Shown: positions 1-6,202, numbered from the stretch's first letter. The stretch: DNA of 10,550 nt from JAUUZT01 sp964654015 (GCA_964654015.1 CAZZHQ010000085.1:1-10550), one strand, 5' to 3'. Translations and numbers: made by a program. Notes: generated by a model not told the origin, from the letters alone.

Positions 1-35
1 ATCCTTCGGTCGCTTGCGCTTCCTCAAGGATGACA
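1..35. repeat. Dispersed inverted-repeat fragment
   Basis: The window opens inside a short sequence with arms ATCCTT (1-6) and AAGGAT (26-31), followed by GACAG. Sequences of this style ('ATCCTTCG...AAGGATGACA') are common intergenic repeats in bacteria. Only this copy is visible and its left boundary lies outside the window. No gene is supported here. Confidence 0.4.
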
Positions 36-47
36 GTGCAGGGTGTT

Positions 48-111
48 ATTCCTGCTAAACCTGTGCCTGCGAAACCTGTGCCGGCGAAAGCCGGTAGCAG
101 GTAGCAGGAAT
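48..111. repeat. Nested GAAA-loop palindrome (REP-like)
   Basis: Outer arms ATTCCTGCT (48-56) and AGCAGGAAT (103-111) enclose an inner perfect hairpin, CCGGC-GAAA-GCCGG (81-94). Between them are repeated units of the form CCTGTGCCTGCGAAA. A shorter relative lies at 3724-3763. The stem sequence differs between copies while the GAAA loop is kept, so a folded structure rather than a fixed sequence seems to be conserved. The family resembles the short dispersed palindromes known from many bacterial intergenic regions. Confidence 0.7.
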
Positions 112-121
112 CTATCCGGGT

Positions 122-137
122 ATTCGCAACAGCGAAT
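122..137. repeat. Short hairpin ATTCGC/GCGAAT
   Basis: A perfect inverted repeat with 6 bp arms, ATTCGC (122-127) and GCGAAT (132-137), and loop AACA. It lies between the nested palindrome and the next GAAA palindrome and may be a degenerate member of the same family. It is too short to assign a function. Confidence 0.35.
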
Positions 138-159
138 GCAGGTATCCAGTCTCCCGTTA

Positions 160-185
160 CCATTCCTGCGAAAGCAGGAATCCAG
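160..185. repeat. GAAA-loop palindrome, CCATTCC...GGAATCCAG type
   Basis: Perfect stem ATTCCTGC (162-169) and GCAGGAAT (174-181) around loop GAAA (170-173), flanked by CC on the left and CCAG on the right. The same CCATTCC...GGAATCCAG frame with a different stem core occurs at 4417-4441, and on the opposite strand at 4734-4759, where the two copies bracket a GIY-YIG nuclease gene. This copy stands alone, as a non-autonomous member would. Confidence 0.75.
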
Positions 186-210
186 AAGGGGAGGAGGAAA
201 GGAGGCAGCC

Positions 211-242
211 TGTTTTGAATTTTGTATTTTGAATTTGTTTAG
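211..242. repeat. AT-rich dispersed repeat, diverged copy
   Basis: These 32 bases match 3825-3856 and 4040-4071 (inside the two 143 bp direct repeats) at 30 of 32 positions; the differences are G to T and C to T. The downstream TTTAGTATTTAG is also similar. The rest of 243-354 shows no gene: it holds ATTCCTGCGCAATGAC (about 290-305) and a GAGCCATGA also found in the 143 bp repeats. Confidence 0.6.
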
Positions 243-354
243 TATTTAGTAATTAGGATTTAGAGTTTTGCATTCTTGCATCTCTTTGTCATTCCTGCGC
301 AATGACGATAATAAGCATGGCATAGAACGAAAGCCTTGAGCCATGATTTAAGCC

Positions 355-3300
355 TTATTTAATATCGGCGTGGTAGCTTTGCAATGACCTGATCGCGGAA
401 TCTCCCTTGCGGTGGGCGGCGATGCCCCTTGCCGCTGCCGAGGCCGCTGCCAGTGTGGTGATATAGGGTATCCGATACTTGATAGCCGTCTTCCTGATAT
501 ATGAATCATCGTACTGGCTCAGCCTACCGACAGGAGTGTTAATTACCAGTTGTATCTCCCCGTTCATTATGCCATCTACTATGTTGGGGCGTCCTTCGTG
601 CATCTTCAGGATAAACTCGGATTCAATACCTTTACTGTTGAGAAACTCGCGGGTACCCTGGGTGGCTTTAATCCTGAAGCCAAGCTCTTTAAATTGCTGT
701 GCCACATCAAGCAGAGTGGGATCATCTTTGAGGGAGACAGTTATCAGCACTGTGCCACTATCCGGAAGCATTTGCTGTGCTGCCTCCTGCGCCTTGAAGA
801 ATGCCAGTCCGAATGAATCGGAGATGCCCAGCACTTCGCCGGTGGAACGCATCTCCGGGCCCAGAACGGGGTCCACCTCGGGGAACATGTTGAATGGAAA
901 CACCGCTTCTTTAAGTCCAAAGTGCGGGATGGATTTGTGGGTGAGATTAAGGTCCTTAAGTTTACGGCCAAGTATGACCTGGGTAGCAATTCGTGCCATG
1001 GATATGTTACAAACTTTAGAGACCAGCGGCACTGTCCGTGAAGCCCTGGGATTTGCTTCCAGCACATATACCATATCTTTAGCTATGGCATACTGCATGT
1101 TCATCAGTCCCACCACGTTCAGCTCTTTTGCTATTTTTTTAGTATAGGTGTTGATGGTTTCGATGTGCTGTGGTGAAATGCTTATTGGCGGAATTACGCA
1201 GGCTGAGTCGCCTGAATGTACTCCGGCAAATTCTATATGCTCCATGACTGAGGGCACGAAGGCATCACTGCCGTCAGCGATGGCATCCGCCTCACACTCA
1301 AGGGCATTTTCCAGGAACTTGTCAATCAGGATGGGACGGTCTGGCGTGACGCCCACGGCGGCGGCCATGTATTCCACGAGCATTTGAGCGTCATGCACAA
1401 TTTCCATGCCACGTCCGCCCAGTACATATGAAGGGCGCACAATCAGGGGATAACCTATCTGCCTGGCTATGGTCAATGCCTCCTCGATGTTGATAGCCAT
1501 ACCTGATTCTGGCATTGGGATGCCGAGCTTCTTCATTATGTTACGGAAGCGGTCGCGGTCTTCAGCGAGGTCGATAGTCTCGGGCGAAGTTCCCAGTATT
1601 CTGACCCCGGCACGTTCCAGTTCAGCGGCAATGTTCAGTGGGGTCTGCCCACCGAACTGCGCTATTACTCCTTCAGGTTTTTCTTTTTCGTAGATACTAA
1701 GTATGTCTTCAACTGTTAGCGGCTCAAAGTAGAGCTTGTCCGAGGTATCGTAGTCCGTGGAGACGGTCTCGGGATTGCAATTGACCATGATGGTCTCGTA
1801 ACCCTCGTCCCTCAGTGTGAAAGCGGCATGGACACAGCAGTAATCAAACTCTATTCCCTGGCCGATACGGTTGGGTCCGCCGCCAAGCACCATGACCTTT
1901 CGCTTATTGCTGCTGCTGGTTTTATCGACAGCATTATACGTTGAGAAATAATAGGCGGCATTGTCCACTCCGCTAACCTGTACAGGCTCCCATCCTTCAA
2001 CCACGCCAAGCTGAATTCGTTTTTCGCGTATTTCATTTTCAGGCACGCCAACTAATTGCGCCAGGTAGCGGTCACTGAAACCGTCCTTCTTGGCTTTAGT
2101 AAGCAATTCATCAGGAATAGTTTTCCCCTTGAATTGAAGTATTTCCTCTTCCAGTTCAACCAGCTCTTTCATCTGCTGTATGAACCAGGGCTTGATATAG
2201 GTCTTGCGGTACAAATCCTGCACATCTGCTCCCTTACGAAGGGCCTCGTACATGATGAACTGCCGTTCACTGCTTGGCTCGTTGAGCAACTCCATCAATT
2301 CCTCTAGTGGTTTCTGATGGAAGTCTTTAGCGAAGCCCAGTCCATAGCGTCCTGTTTCCAGCGAGCGGATTGCCTTAAGGAAAGCCTCTTTATATGTCTT
2401 ACCAATGCTCATTACTTCGCCCACGGCTCGCATCTGGGTGCCGAGCTTGTCCTCTGCTCCCTTGAATTTCTCAAATGCCCAGCGGGAAAATTTGACCACA
2501 ACGTAGTCGCCCGATGGCGTATATTTTTCGAGGGTTCCATCGCGCCAGTAGGGGATTTCATCGAGGGTTAATCCGGCGGCGAGCTTGGCAGAAATCAGAG
2601 CAATAGGGAAGCCTGTAGCCTTGGATGCAAGGGCGGATGATCGTGACGTCCTGGGATTGATTTCAATTACTACCACGCGGCCAGTTTTGGGGTCGTGGGC
2701 GAACTGGACGTTGGTACCCCCGATGACCTTAATGGCTTCCACGATGCGGTATGAATATTCCTGTAATTTCTTTTGCAATTCAGTGGAGATGGTCAGCATG
2801 GGAGCTGTACAGTACGAATCACCGGTATGCACTCCCATTGCGTCCACGTTTTCGATAAAACAGACGGTTATCATCTGGTTTTTTGAGTCGCGGACCACTT
2901 CCAGTTCAAGTTCTTCCCATCCCAGCACCGATTCTTCTACAAGTATCTGATTGATAAGGCTTGCTGCGATGCCACGACTGGCAATGGTACGTAATTCCTC
3001 CAGGTTATATACGAGGCCTCCACCGGTACCGCCCATGGTGTAAGCGGGACGGATAACCACCGGGTAACCGAGTCGTGAAGCGACCCCTTCTGCCGCTTCG
3101 ACACTGTATACCGCTTCGCTCTGAGGCATGTCGATGCCCAGGCTGTTCATGGTTTCCTTGAAGGCTATACGGTCTTCACCGCGGGTGATGGCGTCGAGTT
3201 CCACGCCTATTATCTTGACACCGTACTTGTCGAGCACACCCGCGCGGGCCAATTCTGCGCTGAGGTTCAGTCCTGACTGTCCACCGAGGTTTGGCAGCAA

Positions 3301-3555
3301 AGCGTCAGGTCGTTCCTTATCGATGATTTTGGTCATGGTTGCCAGGTTGAGCGGCTCTATGTAGGTGATGTCTGCCGTTTTGGGGTCGGTCATTATGGTG
3401 GCGGGGTTTGAATTGACCAGTACGATTTCGTAGCCAAGTTCCCTTAATGCCTTGCAGGCCTGTGTGCCGGAGTAGTCGAATTCACATGCCTGGCCGATAA
3501 CGATGGGACCTGAGCCTATTATCATTACCTTCTTGATGTCGGTCCTTCGTGGCAT
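355..3555 (-). CDS. carB: Carbamoyl-phosphate synthetase large subunit CarB
   Basis: CarB uses ammonia delivered by the CarA glutaminase subunit, bicarbonate and two ATP to make carbamoyl phosphate for pyrimidine and arginine synthesis in the cytoplasm. At 1066 residues it is full length (family about 1,060-1,080). The first synthetase half (about 1-400) shows the nucleotide-binding start IGSGPIVIGQACEFDYSG (from residue 13), GGTGGG (175-180) and EINPRTSRSS (298-307). The oligomerisation linker covers about 400-550. The second half repeats the pattern: GGGPNRIGQGIEFDY (558-572), GGRGMEIV (713-720), EANPRASRT (833-841). The MGS-like allosteric domain (about 935-1066) includes VINTPVGR (1004-1011). 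The ATG at 3555 gives the expected N-terminus; GGAAGG lies about 11 bases upstream. No carA is adjacent: the upstream 1.4 kb is repeats and remnants. No clear terminator is visible after the stop. Confidence 0.98.
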   Translation of the reverse strand: MPRRTDIKKVMIIGSGPIVIGQACEFDYSGTQACKALRELGYEIVLVNSNPATIMTDPKTADITYIEPLNLATMTKIIDKERPDALLPNLGGQSGLNLSAELARAGVLDKYGVKIIGVELDAITRGEDRIAFKETMNSLGIDMPQSEAVYSVEAAEGVASRLGYPVVIRPAYTMGGTGGGLVYNLEELRTIASRGIAASLINQILVEESVLGWEELELEVVRDSKNQMITVCFIENVDAMGVHTGDSYCTAPMLTISTELQKKLQEYSYRIVEAIKVIGGTNVQFAHDPKTGRVVVIEINPRTSRSSALASKATGFPIALISAKLAAGLTLDEIPYWRDGTLEKYTPSGDYVVVKFSRWAFEKFKGAEDKLGTQMRAVGEVMSIGKTYKEAFLKAIRSLETGRYGLGFAKDFHQKPLEELMELLNEPSSERQFIMYEALRKGADVQDLYRKTYIKPWFIQQMKELVELEEEILQFKGKTIPDELLTKAKKDGFSDRYLAQLVGVPENEIREKRIQLGVVEGWEPVQVSGVDNAAYYFSTYNAVDKTSSSNKRKVMVLGGGPNRIGQGIEFDYCCVHAAFTLRDEGYETIMVNCNPETVSTDYDTSDKLYFEPLTVEDILSIYEKEKPEGVIAQFGGQTPLNIAAELERAGVRILGTSPETIDLAEDRDRFRNIMKKLGIPMPESGMAINIEEALTIARQIGYPLIVRPSYVLGGRGMEIVHDAQMLVEYMAAAVGVTPDRPILIDKFLENALECEADAIADGSDAFVPSVMEHIEFAGVHSGDSACVIPPISISPQHIETINTYTKKIAKELNVVGLMNMQYAIAKDMVYVLEANPRASRTVPLVSKVCNISMARIATQVILGRKLKDLNLTHKSIPHFGLKEAVFPFNMFPEVDPVLGPEMRSTGEVLGISDSFGLAFFKAQEAAQQMLPDSGTVLITVSLKDDPTLLDVAQQFKELGFRIKATQGTREFLNSKGIESEFILKMHEGRPNIVDGIMNGEIQLVINTPVGRLSQYDDSYIRKTAIKYRIPYITTLAAASAAARGIAAHRKGDSAIRSLQSYHADIK

Positions 3556-3723
3556 AAATCACCATTCCTTCCAGCCTCCCAAAGGACAGCATAATAGGCT
3601 TGGGAAACTGTCATTTAGAAAGTAATTGTACTGTATTCTTATGAAAAATGCACATTTTAAGATTCTGCTCTTTGAAATCGCCTTCCCTCTCCCCTTCCCA
3701 GTAATCTTTAACTTTCTATGTCC
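3556..3723. other. carB upstream spacer, nothing firm
   Basis: This spacer precedes carB on the minus strand and should carry its promoter if carB is transcribed alone. I see AT-rich sequence around 3615-3660 but no convincing -35/-10 pair, no PyrR-type or arginine-type leader hairpin and no coding frame. carB could therefore be expressed from an unrecognised promoter here or from further upstream. Confidence 0.3.
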
Positions 3724-3763
3724 TTCCTGCTAAACCTGTACCTGCGAAAGCAGGTAGCAGGAA
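3724..3763. repeat. Nested GAAA-loop palindrome, second copy
   Basis: Inner hairpin ACCTGC-GAAA-GCAGGT (3740-3755) lies inside outer arms TTCCTGCTA (3724-3732) and TAGCAGGAA (3755-3763). It is a shorter version of the element at 48-111, sharing CCTGCTAAACCTGT on the left and TAGCAGGAATCTA on the right. The inner stem is CCTGC/GCAGG here and CCGGC/GCCGG there: paired changes that preserve the fold. Confidence 0.7.
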
Positions 3764-3785
3764 TCTACCCGGTGGATGGGCATGG

Positions 3786-3928
3786 GTCATTAAGATTTGG
3801 ATTTAGGGCTTGGTACTTACGGCTTGTTTTGAATTTGGTACTTTGAATTTGTTTAGAGCTTAGAACTTAGTGTTTAGTATTTTCCTGGAACTTGGATCAA
3901 TAATGAAGAGTCGCAATGAGCCATGAGT
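3786..3928. repeat. 143 bp direct repeat, copy 1
   Basis: This 143 bp segment is repeated at 4001-4143 with an offset of 215 and only four mismatches by my count. It starts GTCATTAAGATTTGG and ends CAATGAGCCATGAGT. It contains the AT-rich core also seen at 211-242. It has no long reading frame. The near identity suggests a recent local duplication. Confidence 0.9.
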
Positions 3929-3938
3929 GACCATCGTC

Positions 3939-3968
3939 ATTGCGAGGCAGCTTAGCTGCCGTGGCAAT
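3939..3968. repeat. Hairpin repeat between the 143 bp copies
   Basis: Perfect arms GGCAGCT (3946-3952) and AGCTGCC (3954-3960) flank one base, with outer ATTGC (3939-3943) and GCAAT (3964-3968). 'TCATTGCGAGG...GGCAATCT' sequences are a common style of dispersed bacterial intergenic repeat. It occupies the 72 bp spacer between the two direct repeats. Confidence 0.6.
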
Positions 3969-4000
3969 CTGGGTGGCGAAGCGGGATGAGATGGTGCGGA

Positions 4001-4143
4001 GTCATTAAGATTTGGATTTAGGGCTTGGTACTTACGGCTTGTTTTGAATTTGGTACTTTGAATTTGTTTAGAGTTTAGAACTTAGTGTTTAGTATTTTCC
4101 CAGAATTTGGATCAATAATGAAGAGTCGCAATGAGCCATGAGT
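4001..4143. repeat. 143 bp direct repeat, copy 2
   Basis: Second copy of the segment at 3786-3928. Its last base is the first base of the toxin remnant's stop codon on the minus strand (TAA, 4143-4145), so the repeat boundary coincides with the end of that remnant. This may mark an old junction. Confidence 0.9.
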
Positions 4144-4346
4144 TACGGGTTGCGTAGACATTCATCACGATTATCAATATTGCGCATGGTGAGGGTATCT
4201 CCATGGCGCTCGAAAGTCATGCGGTACTTTTTGTCGACATATGCCTCATAAATTCCGGGCGCTCCCTCTACTGGATGGCTACGTAGTCCCGGGTGCCGAA
4301 AATCTGTATCGAGAAGTTTCAATGTTTCATCGGAACATATAATCTG
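4143..4346 (-). pseudogene. RelE/ParE-type toxin remnant, C-terminal part
   Basis: Read on the minus strand, 67 codons are open between two stops and end in TAA. The translation contains ETLKLLDTDFRHPGLRSHP, then GAPGIYEAYVDKKYRMTFER, then HGDTLTMRNIDNRDECLRNP. This pattern (spaced 'RHP.L', 'G.YEAYVDK.YR.TFE', 'GDTL..RN') is that of small RelE/ParE-superfamily mRNA-interferase toxins. These are normally about 85-95 residues, so the N-terminal quarter is missing, and a TGA (4347-4349) precedes the frame with no plausible start. The matching N-terminal fragment of a similar toxin lies at 4900-4992, but the two overlap in homology around 'D(K/E)TL', so they look like two copies rather than one gene split in two. 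Almost certainly inactive. Confidence 0.75.
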
Positions 4347-4416
4347 TCATGTCGATGACTTTATTCTCACCTTCAGCACATCCTTTCTCTGCGGTTAAAA
4401 AACCTTACCTACACAA

Positions 4417-4441
4417 CCATTCCGACGGAAGTCGGAATCCA
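4417..4441. repeat. Left palindrome of the GIY-YIG unit
   Basis: CC, then perfect stem ATTCCGAC (4419-4426) and GTCGGAAT (4431-4438) with loop GGAA, then CCAG. GGAA fits the GNRA tetraloop rule. CCAG faces inward and is followed within two bases by the nuclease stop codon (4443-4445). The same frame in opposite orientation lies at 4734-4759. Confidence 0.85.
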
Positions 4442-4442
4442 G

Positions 4443-4726
4443 TCATGATAAAATCTCTGCGTATAAATCTTGCCATTCTGGATTGGCTTTTTCAATCAAT
4501 TCTAACTTCCAGCGCCTTTTCCATTCCTTAATCTGTTTTTCACGTTGAATGGCGCTTTCACGTTCAATACATTCCTCAAAGTTAACAAGCATGTGAACAC
4601 CATATTTCTTGGTAAACCCCTCTACAAAATCGTTTTTATGTGCATAAACACGTTGCGGAAGGTTACTAGTAAAACCCACATAGAGAGTCCCGTTGCGCTT
4701 GCTTGCAAGAATTAATAGTTACTCAT
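4443..4726 (-). pseudogene. Small GIY-YIG nuclease, frameshifted near N-terminus
   Basis: The minus-strand frame reads ILASKRNGTLYVGFTSNL, then QRVYAHKNDFVEGFTKKYG, then SAIQREKQIKEWKRRWKLE and NPEWQDLYAEILS before TGA. This is the small (about 90-residue) GIY-YIG family of the YhbQ type, with the second motif (YVG), the Arg in QRVYAHK, the conserved Glu and the C-terminal NPEW. The family normally starts 'YYVYILASKRNG', supplying the first catalytic Tyr motif. Here the likely ATG (4724-4726) gives Met-Ser-Asn-Tyr and then TAA (4712-4714), while the main frame has its own upstream stop at 4719-4721. The two frames differ by two, which fits a short deletion (about 7 or 8 bases) that removed 'VY'. 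A GTG at 4677-4679 would start after the motif. Probably inactive. Confidence 0.85.
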
Positions 4727-4733
4727 TTGTTAA

Positions 4734-4760
4734 CTGGATTCCGTTTTTCAACGGAATGGA
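4734..4760. repeat. Right palindrome of the GIY-YIG unit
   Basis: Plus strand: CTGG, stem ATTCCGTT (4738-4745) and AACGGAAT (4750-4757), then GG. On the minus strand it reads CCATTCCGTT-GAAA-AACGG and then AATCCAG, the same frame as the palindromes at 160-185 and 4417-4441 with a different stem core. It lies only a few bases upstream of the nuclease ATG, so the gene fits tightly between two inverted copies. Confidence 0.85.
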
Positions 4761-4789
4761 ACATATTTACTGTATAACTAAAGTATCTT

Positions 4790-4992
4790 ATTATCTGCAT
4801 CCCCAATGTGTTTCCGAGGTTTTTGTCCGAATTCCACAATAAACCTCGTAAACGCTAATAGAGGCAAGCCGCTTATCAATCATTATGGCACTCTCTATTT
4901 CAAGAGTTCAATGTCTTATCTACTTTCCGCTGTATACTTTTAGAAACTTGGGTATACTGCTGCGAAAAGTGACTGGTGATTTCAATGGGCAT
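4790..4992 (-). pseudogene. RelE/ParE-type toxin, broken after codon 30
   Basis: ATG at 4990-4992 overlaps the end of the AbrB-type antitoxin gene (its stop is 4982-4984), the usual coupled layout of a toxin-antitoxin pair. Thirty codons follow, MPIEITSHFSQQYTQ then VSKSIQRKVDKTLNS, before TGA at 4900-4902. The 'F...Y..V...IQ.KVDK.L' pattern is the N-terminal helix region of RelE/ParE toxins. Beyond the stop, homology seems to continue in shifted frames: VYEVY (4839-4853) corresponds to IYEAY of the second toxin remnant, and a degenerate H-GD segment lies near 4795-4815. The spacing is about 11 bases shorter than in that remnant, consistent with small deletions. The N-terminal match is fairly clear; the downstream alignment is by eye and weaker. 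No functional product is expected. Confidence 0.6.
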
Positions 4993-5317
4993 TGTCTATT
5001 GCTGCGCTACTATCTGGATTCTTTTTACTGTTTTTGTGAAGAAAGGATATGGCGTCTTCAGCACCAGGGAAACGCTGAACATTCCCTGTGCGGATATCCT
5101 CTTCAGCTTTCTGCTCCCCTTTCTGCCATCGATCTGTCCAGAACCAGGCCTGCTCTTTATCTACCAGTTTCTTTACCTTGAGCATAATCTCCCCATTCCT
5201 CACTTGTACACTAAGGAAGTCACCTTCCTCTATGTTTAGTTTTTTCCTTACTGACTGTGGCAATGTTAGGGGTGGAAAGGAACCGTCAGTTACTTTCTCC
5301 GCAGGCGCGGAACCCAC
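4982..5317 (-). CDS. AbrB/MazE-type antitoxin, atypical N-terminus
   Basis: A swapped-hairpin AbrB-family DNA-binding protein, the type that neutralises a partner toxin and represses its own operon. The core LTLPQSVRKKLNIEEGDFL is the AbrB fold signature ('TLP..VR..L.I..GD.L'), followed by NGEIMLKVKKLVDKEQAWFW, then a charged tail with EEDIRTGNVQRF typical of this antitoxin group. Family members normally begin close to 'VTSKGQ.TLP'. Here the frame gives KVTDGSFPPLTLP, so the SKGQ turn is replaced. The only upstream in-frame start, GTG at 5317, has no good ribosome site and overlaps the methyltransferase 3' end by 28 bp. Either translation is coupled to the upstream gene or the true 5' end was lost. 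Its likely partner, the toxin directly downstream, is broken, so this is now an orphan antitoxin or a decaying gene. Confidence 0.7.
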   Translation of the reverse strand: MGSAPAEKVTDGSFPPLTLPQSVRKKLNIEEGDFLSVQVRNGEIMLKVKKLVDKEQAWFWTDRWQKGEQKAEEDIRTGNVQRFPGAEDAISFLHKNSKKNPDSSAAIDNAH

Positions 5318-5811
5318 ATTGGCACTTCACTCATATATTGCTGGTACTCCTTGCCAAAATGCGCAAGCAGTAATTTTTCCTCGTAGCGCGAGAGGTAATG
5401 TAAAAATACTATACCGATAAGCCAAACCACAGCAGCAGCCAGGGATATACTCATCATCAGCAGACCTGGATAGAGCAGAAGCTCGCTCAGGTAGATTGGG
5501 TGGCGAACGACGCCGAAAACGCTTTTCCTTAGCACAGCGGGTTTCTGTCTCTTTTCGCCGAACACGATGGACAGGCCTGTTCGTGCCAGGTAGGCCGATA
5601 GTACCAGCAAAATGATTCCAACAGGGAGTCTGAATCCAAGCGGAACAATGCCGTTTAGCGCTGTTGTGTACTCGAGAAAGAATGAGTCAGCTATCCAGAC
5701 TGAGAAAAACAGACACGCAAGTATCGCCTGTCCGGCGTCGCCAAGTTTATGCTCGCCGATAAGGTCATCCCGGTGTTTTCGTACCTCCATCTCCTCTTTT
5801 CTGCCAGGCAT
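5290..5811 (-). CDS. ICMT/phospholipid-methyltransferase-like membrane protein
   Basis: 173 residues with three or four hydrophobic segments (about 27-48, 60-78, 108-128, 125-139). The C-terminal half carries the signature of the isoprenylcysteine carboxyl methyltransferase / phospholipid methyltransferase superfamily: GVVRHPIYLSE (100-110) with the Arg-His-Pro..Tyr core, then RYEEKLLLAHFGKEYQQYM (142-160), where the Glu pair and FG.EY..Y contribute to S-adenosylmethionine binding in known members. It is an inner-membrane methyltransferase; the substrate cannot be told from sequence, and bacteria generally lack prenylated proteins, so a lipid or small amphipathic substrate is possible. The ATG at 5811 is preceded by GAGGAAG at good spacing. 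It is first in a minus-strand operon with the AbrB gene, which it overlaps. Confidence 0.85.
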   Translation of the reverse strand: MPGRKEEMEVRKHRDDLIGEHKLGDAGQAILACLFFSVWIADSFFLEYTTALNGIVPLGFRLPVGIILLVLSAYLARTGLSIVFGEKRQKPAVLRKSVFGVVRHPIYLSELLLYPGLLMMSISLAAAVVWLIGIVFLHYLSRYEEKLLLAHFGKEYQQYMSEVPMWVPRLRRK

Positions 5812-5866
5812 GTTCTTCCTCTTATACTATTCTAATCGGAATTCCCCATGTTGGAGAAACTATAAA

Positions 5867-5896
5867 ACTATAGCAATGAATATAACTATTTTTCAA
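5867..5896 (-). promoter_or_regulatory. Candidate sigma-70 promoter for the methyltransferase
   Basis: On the minus strand TTGAAA (5891-5896) and TATAGT (5867-5872) are separated by 18 bases, about 55 bases before the methyltransferase ATG. Both hexamers are close to consensus. The surrounding 5812-5959 is AT-rich and shows no gene, so this is the natural place for the operon promoter. Prediction by eye only. Confidence 0.45.
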
Positions 5897-5959
5897 GCTA
5901 TTATTACTTAAACTGCATGAAACAGACAATCGTAAAATGAGCAAGGCTATGGGCTTTAT

Positions 5960-6162
5960 TAACCCAACCCCTGCAATCTTTATAACGAGTAAGAGCTCTG
6001 CCATAATCCAGTAAGAAACTGGCAGACATTAACGCCAAGTACCCTGGTATCATACCCCCCTTCCTGCACGACGAGGGTCGGGAAACTGAGGGAGCCGATC
6101 AATTTACCGATGGACTCAAAGTCCTTAGATTCCAGGCTCCAACTGCCGGTTGGGGCTTCCTT
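5960..6162. repeat. Direct repeat of the deacetylase/MFS junction, copy 1
   Basis: About 203 bp that match 8333-8534 at offset 2372 with roughly six mismatches and one extra base near the left end (TAACCC versus TAACC). The repeat covers the last codons of the MFS gene and the last 57 codons of the deacetylase fusion as they occur in the full copy. Both copies have the same orientation and bracket the MFS gene and its promoter. Confidence 0.92.
5980..6162 (-). pseudogene. Truncated 3' end of the GNAT-deacetylase gene
   Basis: The minus-strand frame contains PTGSWSLESKDFESIGK through the EGGYD motif to the same C-terminus and TAA stop as the full deacetylase at 8352, with one amino-acid change (Ala531 to Ser). 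Upstream of PTGSW, homology stops abruptly at about 6162. The frame runs on to an ATG at 6201 with unrelated residues, and there is no catalytic core. It is a dead fragment produced by duplication or recombination, recent enough to have kept its reading frame. Confidence 0.9.
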
Positions 6163-6202
6163 CTGTCGCATTGGTTCACGAATTTGATTTAGCATTAACA
6201 AC

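Noticed and set aside
48..185. Closely spaced palindromic units that might suggest a CRISPR array
   Set aside because: Units differ in length and stem sequence, spacing is irregular and there are no uniform spacers. They fit REP-like elements.
43..249. 68-codon plus-strand frame
   Set aside because: It runs through the palindromic repeats and has no family resemblance; its residues simply reflect repeat sequence.
479..3364. Several plus-strand frames of 60-220 codons
   Set aside because: All lie opposite carB, whose minus-strand frame is full length and well conserved; they are antisense shadows.
4327..4404. Short minus-strand frame ending ENKVIDMTDYMFR just before the toxin remnant, possibly an antitoxin tail
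   Set aside because: Only 25 codons, no start codon and no recognised family; it could be chance.
4326..4914. A single insertion with an 8 bp target duplication (TTCAATGT) splitting one toxin gene
   Set aside because: Attractive, but toxin-like sequence (VYEVY) seems to continue beyond the stop of the N-terminal piece, so two overlapping toxin copies fit better. Not fully excluded.
5822..6004. 60-codon minus-strand frame
   Set aside because: It begins in the duplicated segment in a non-coding frame and overlaps the candidate methyltransferase promoter; no homology recognised.
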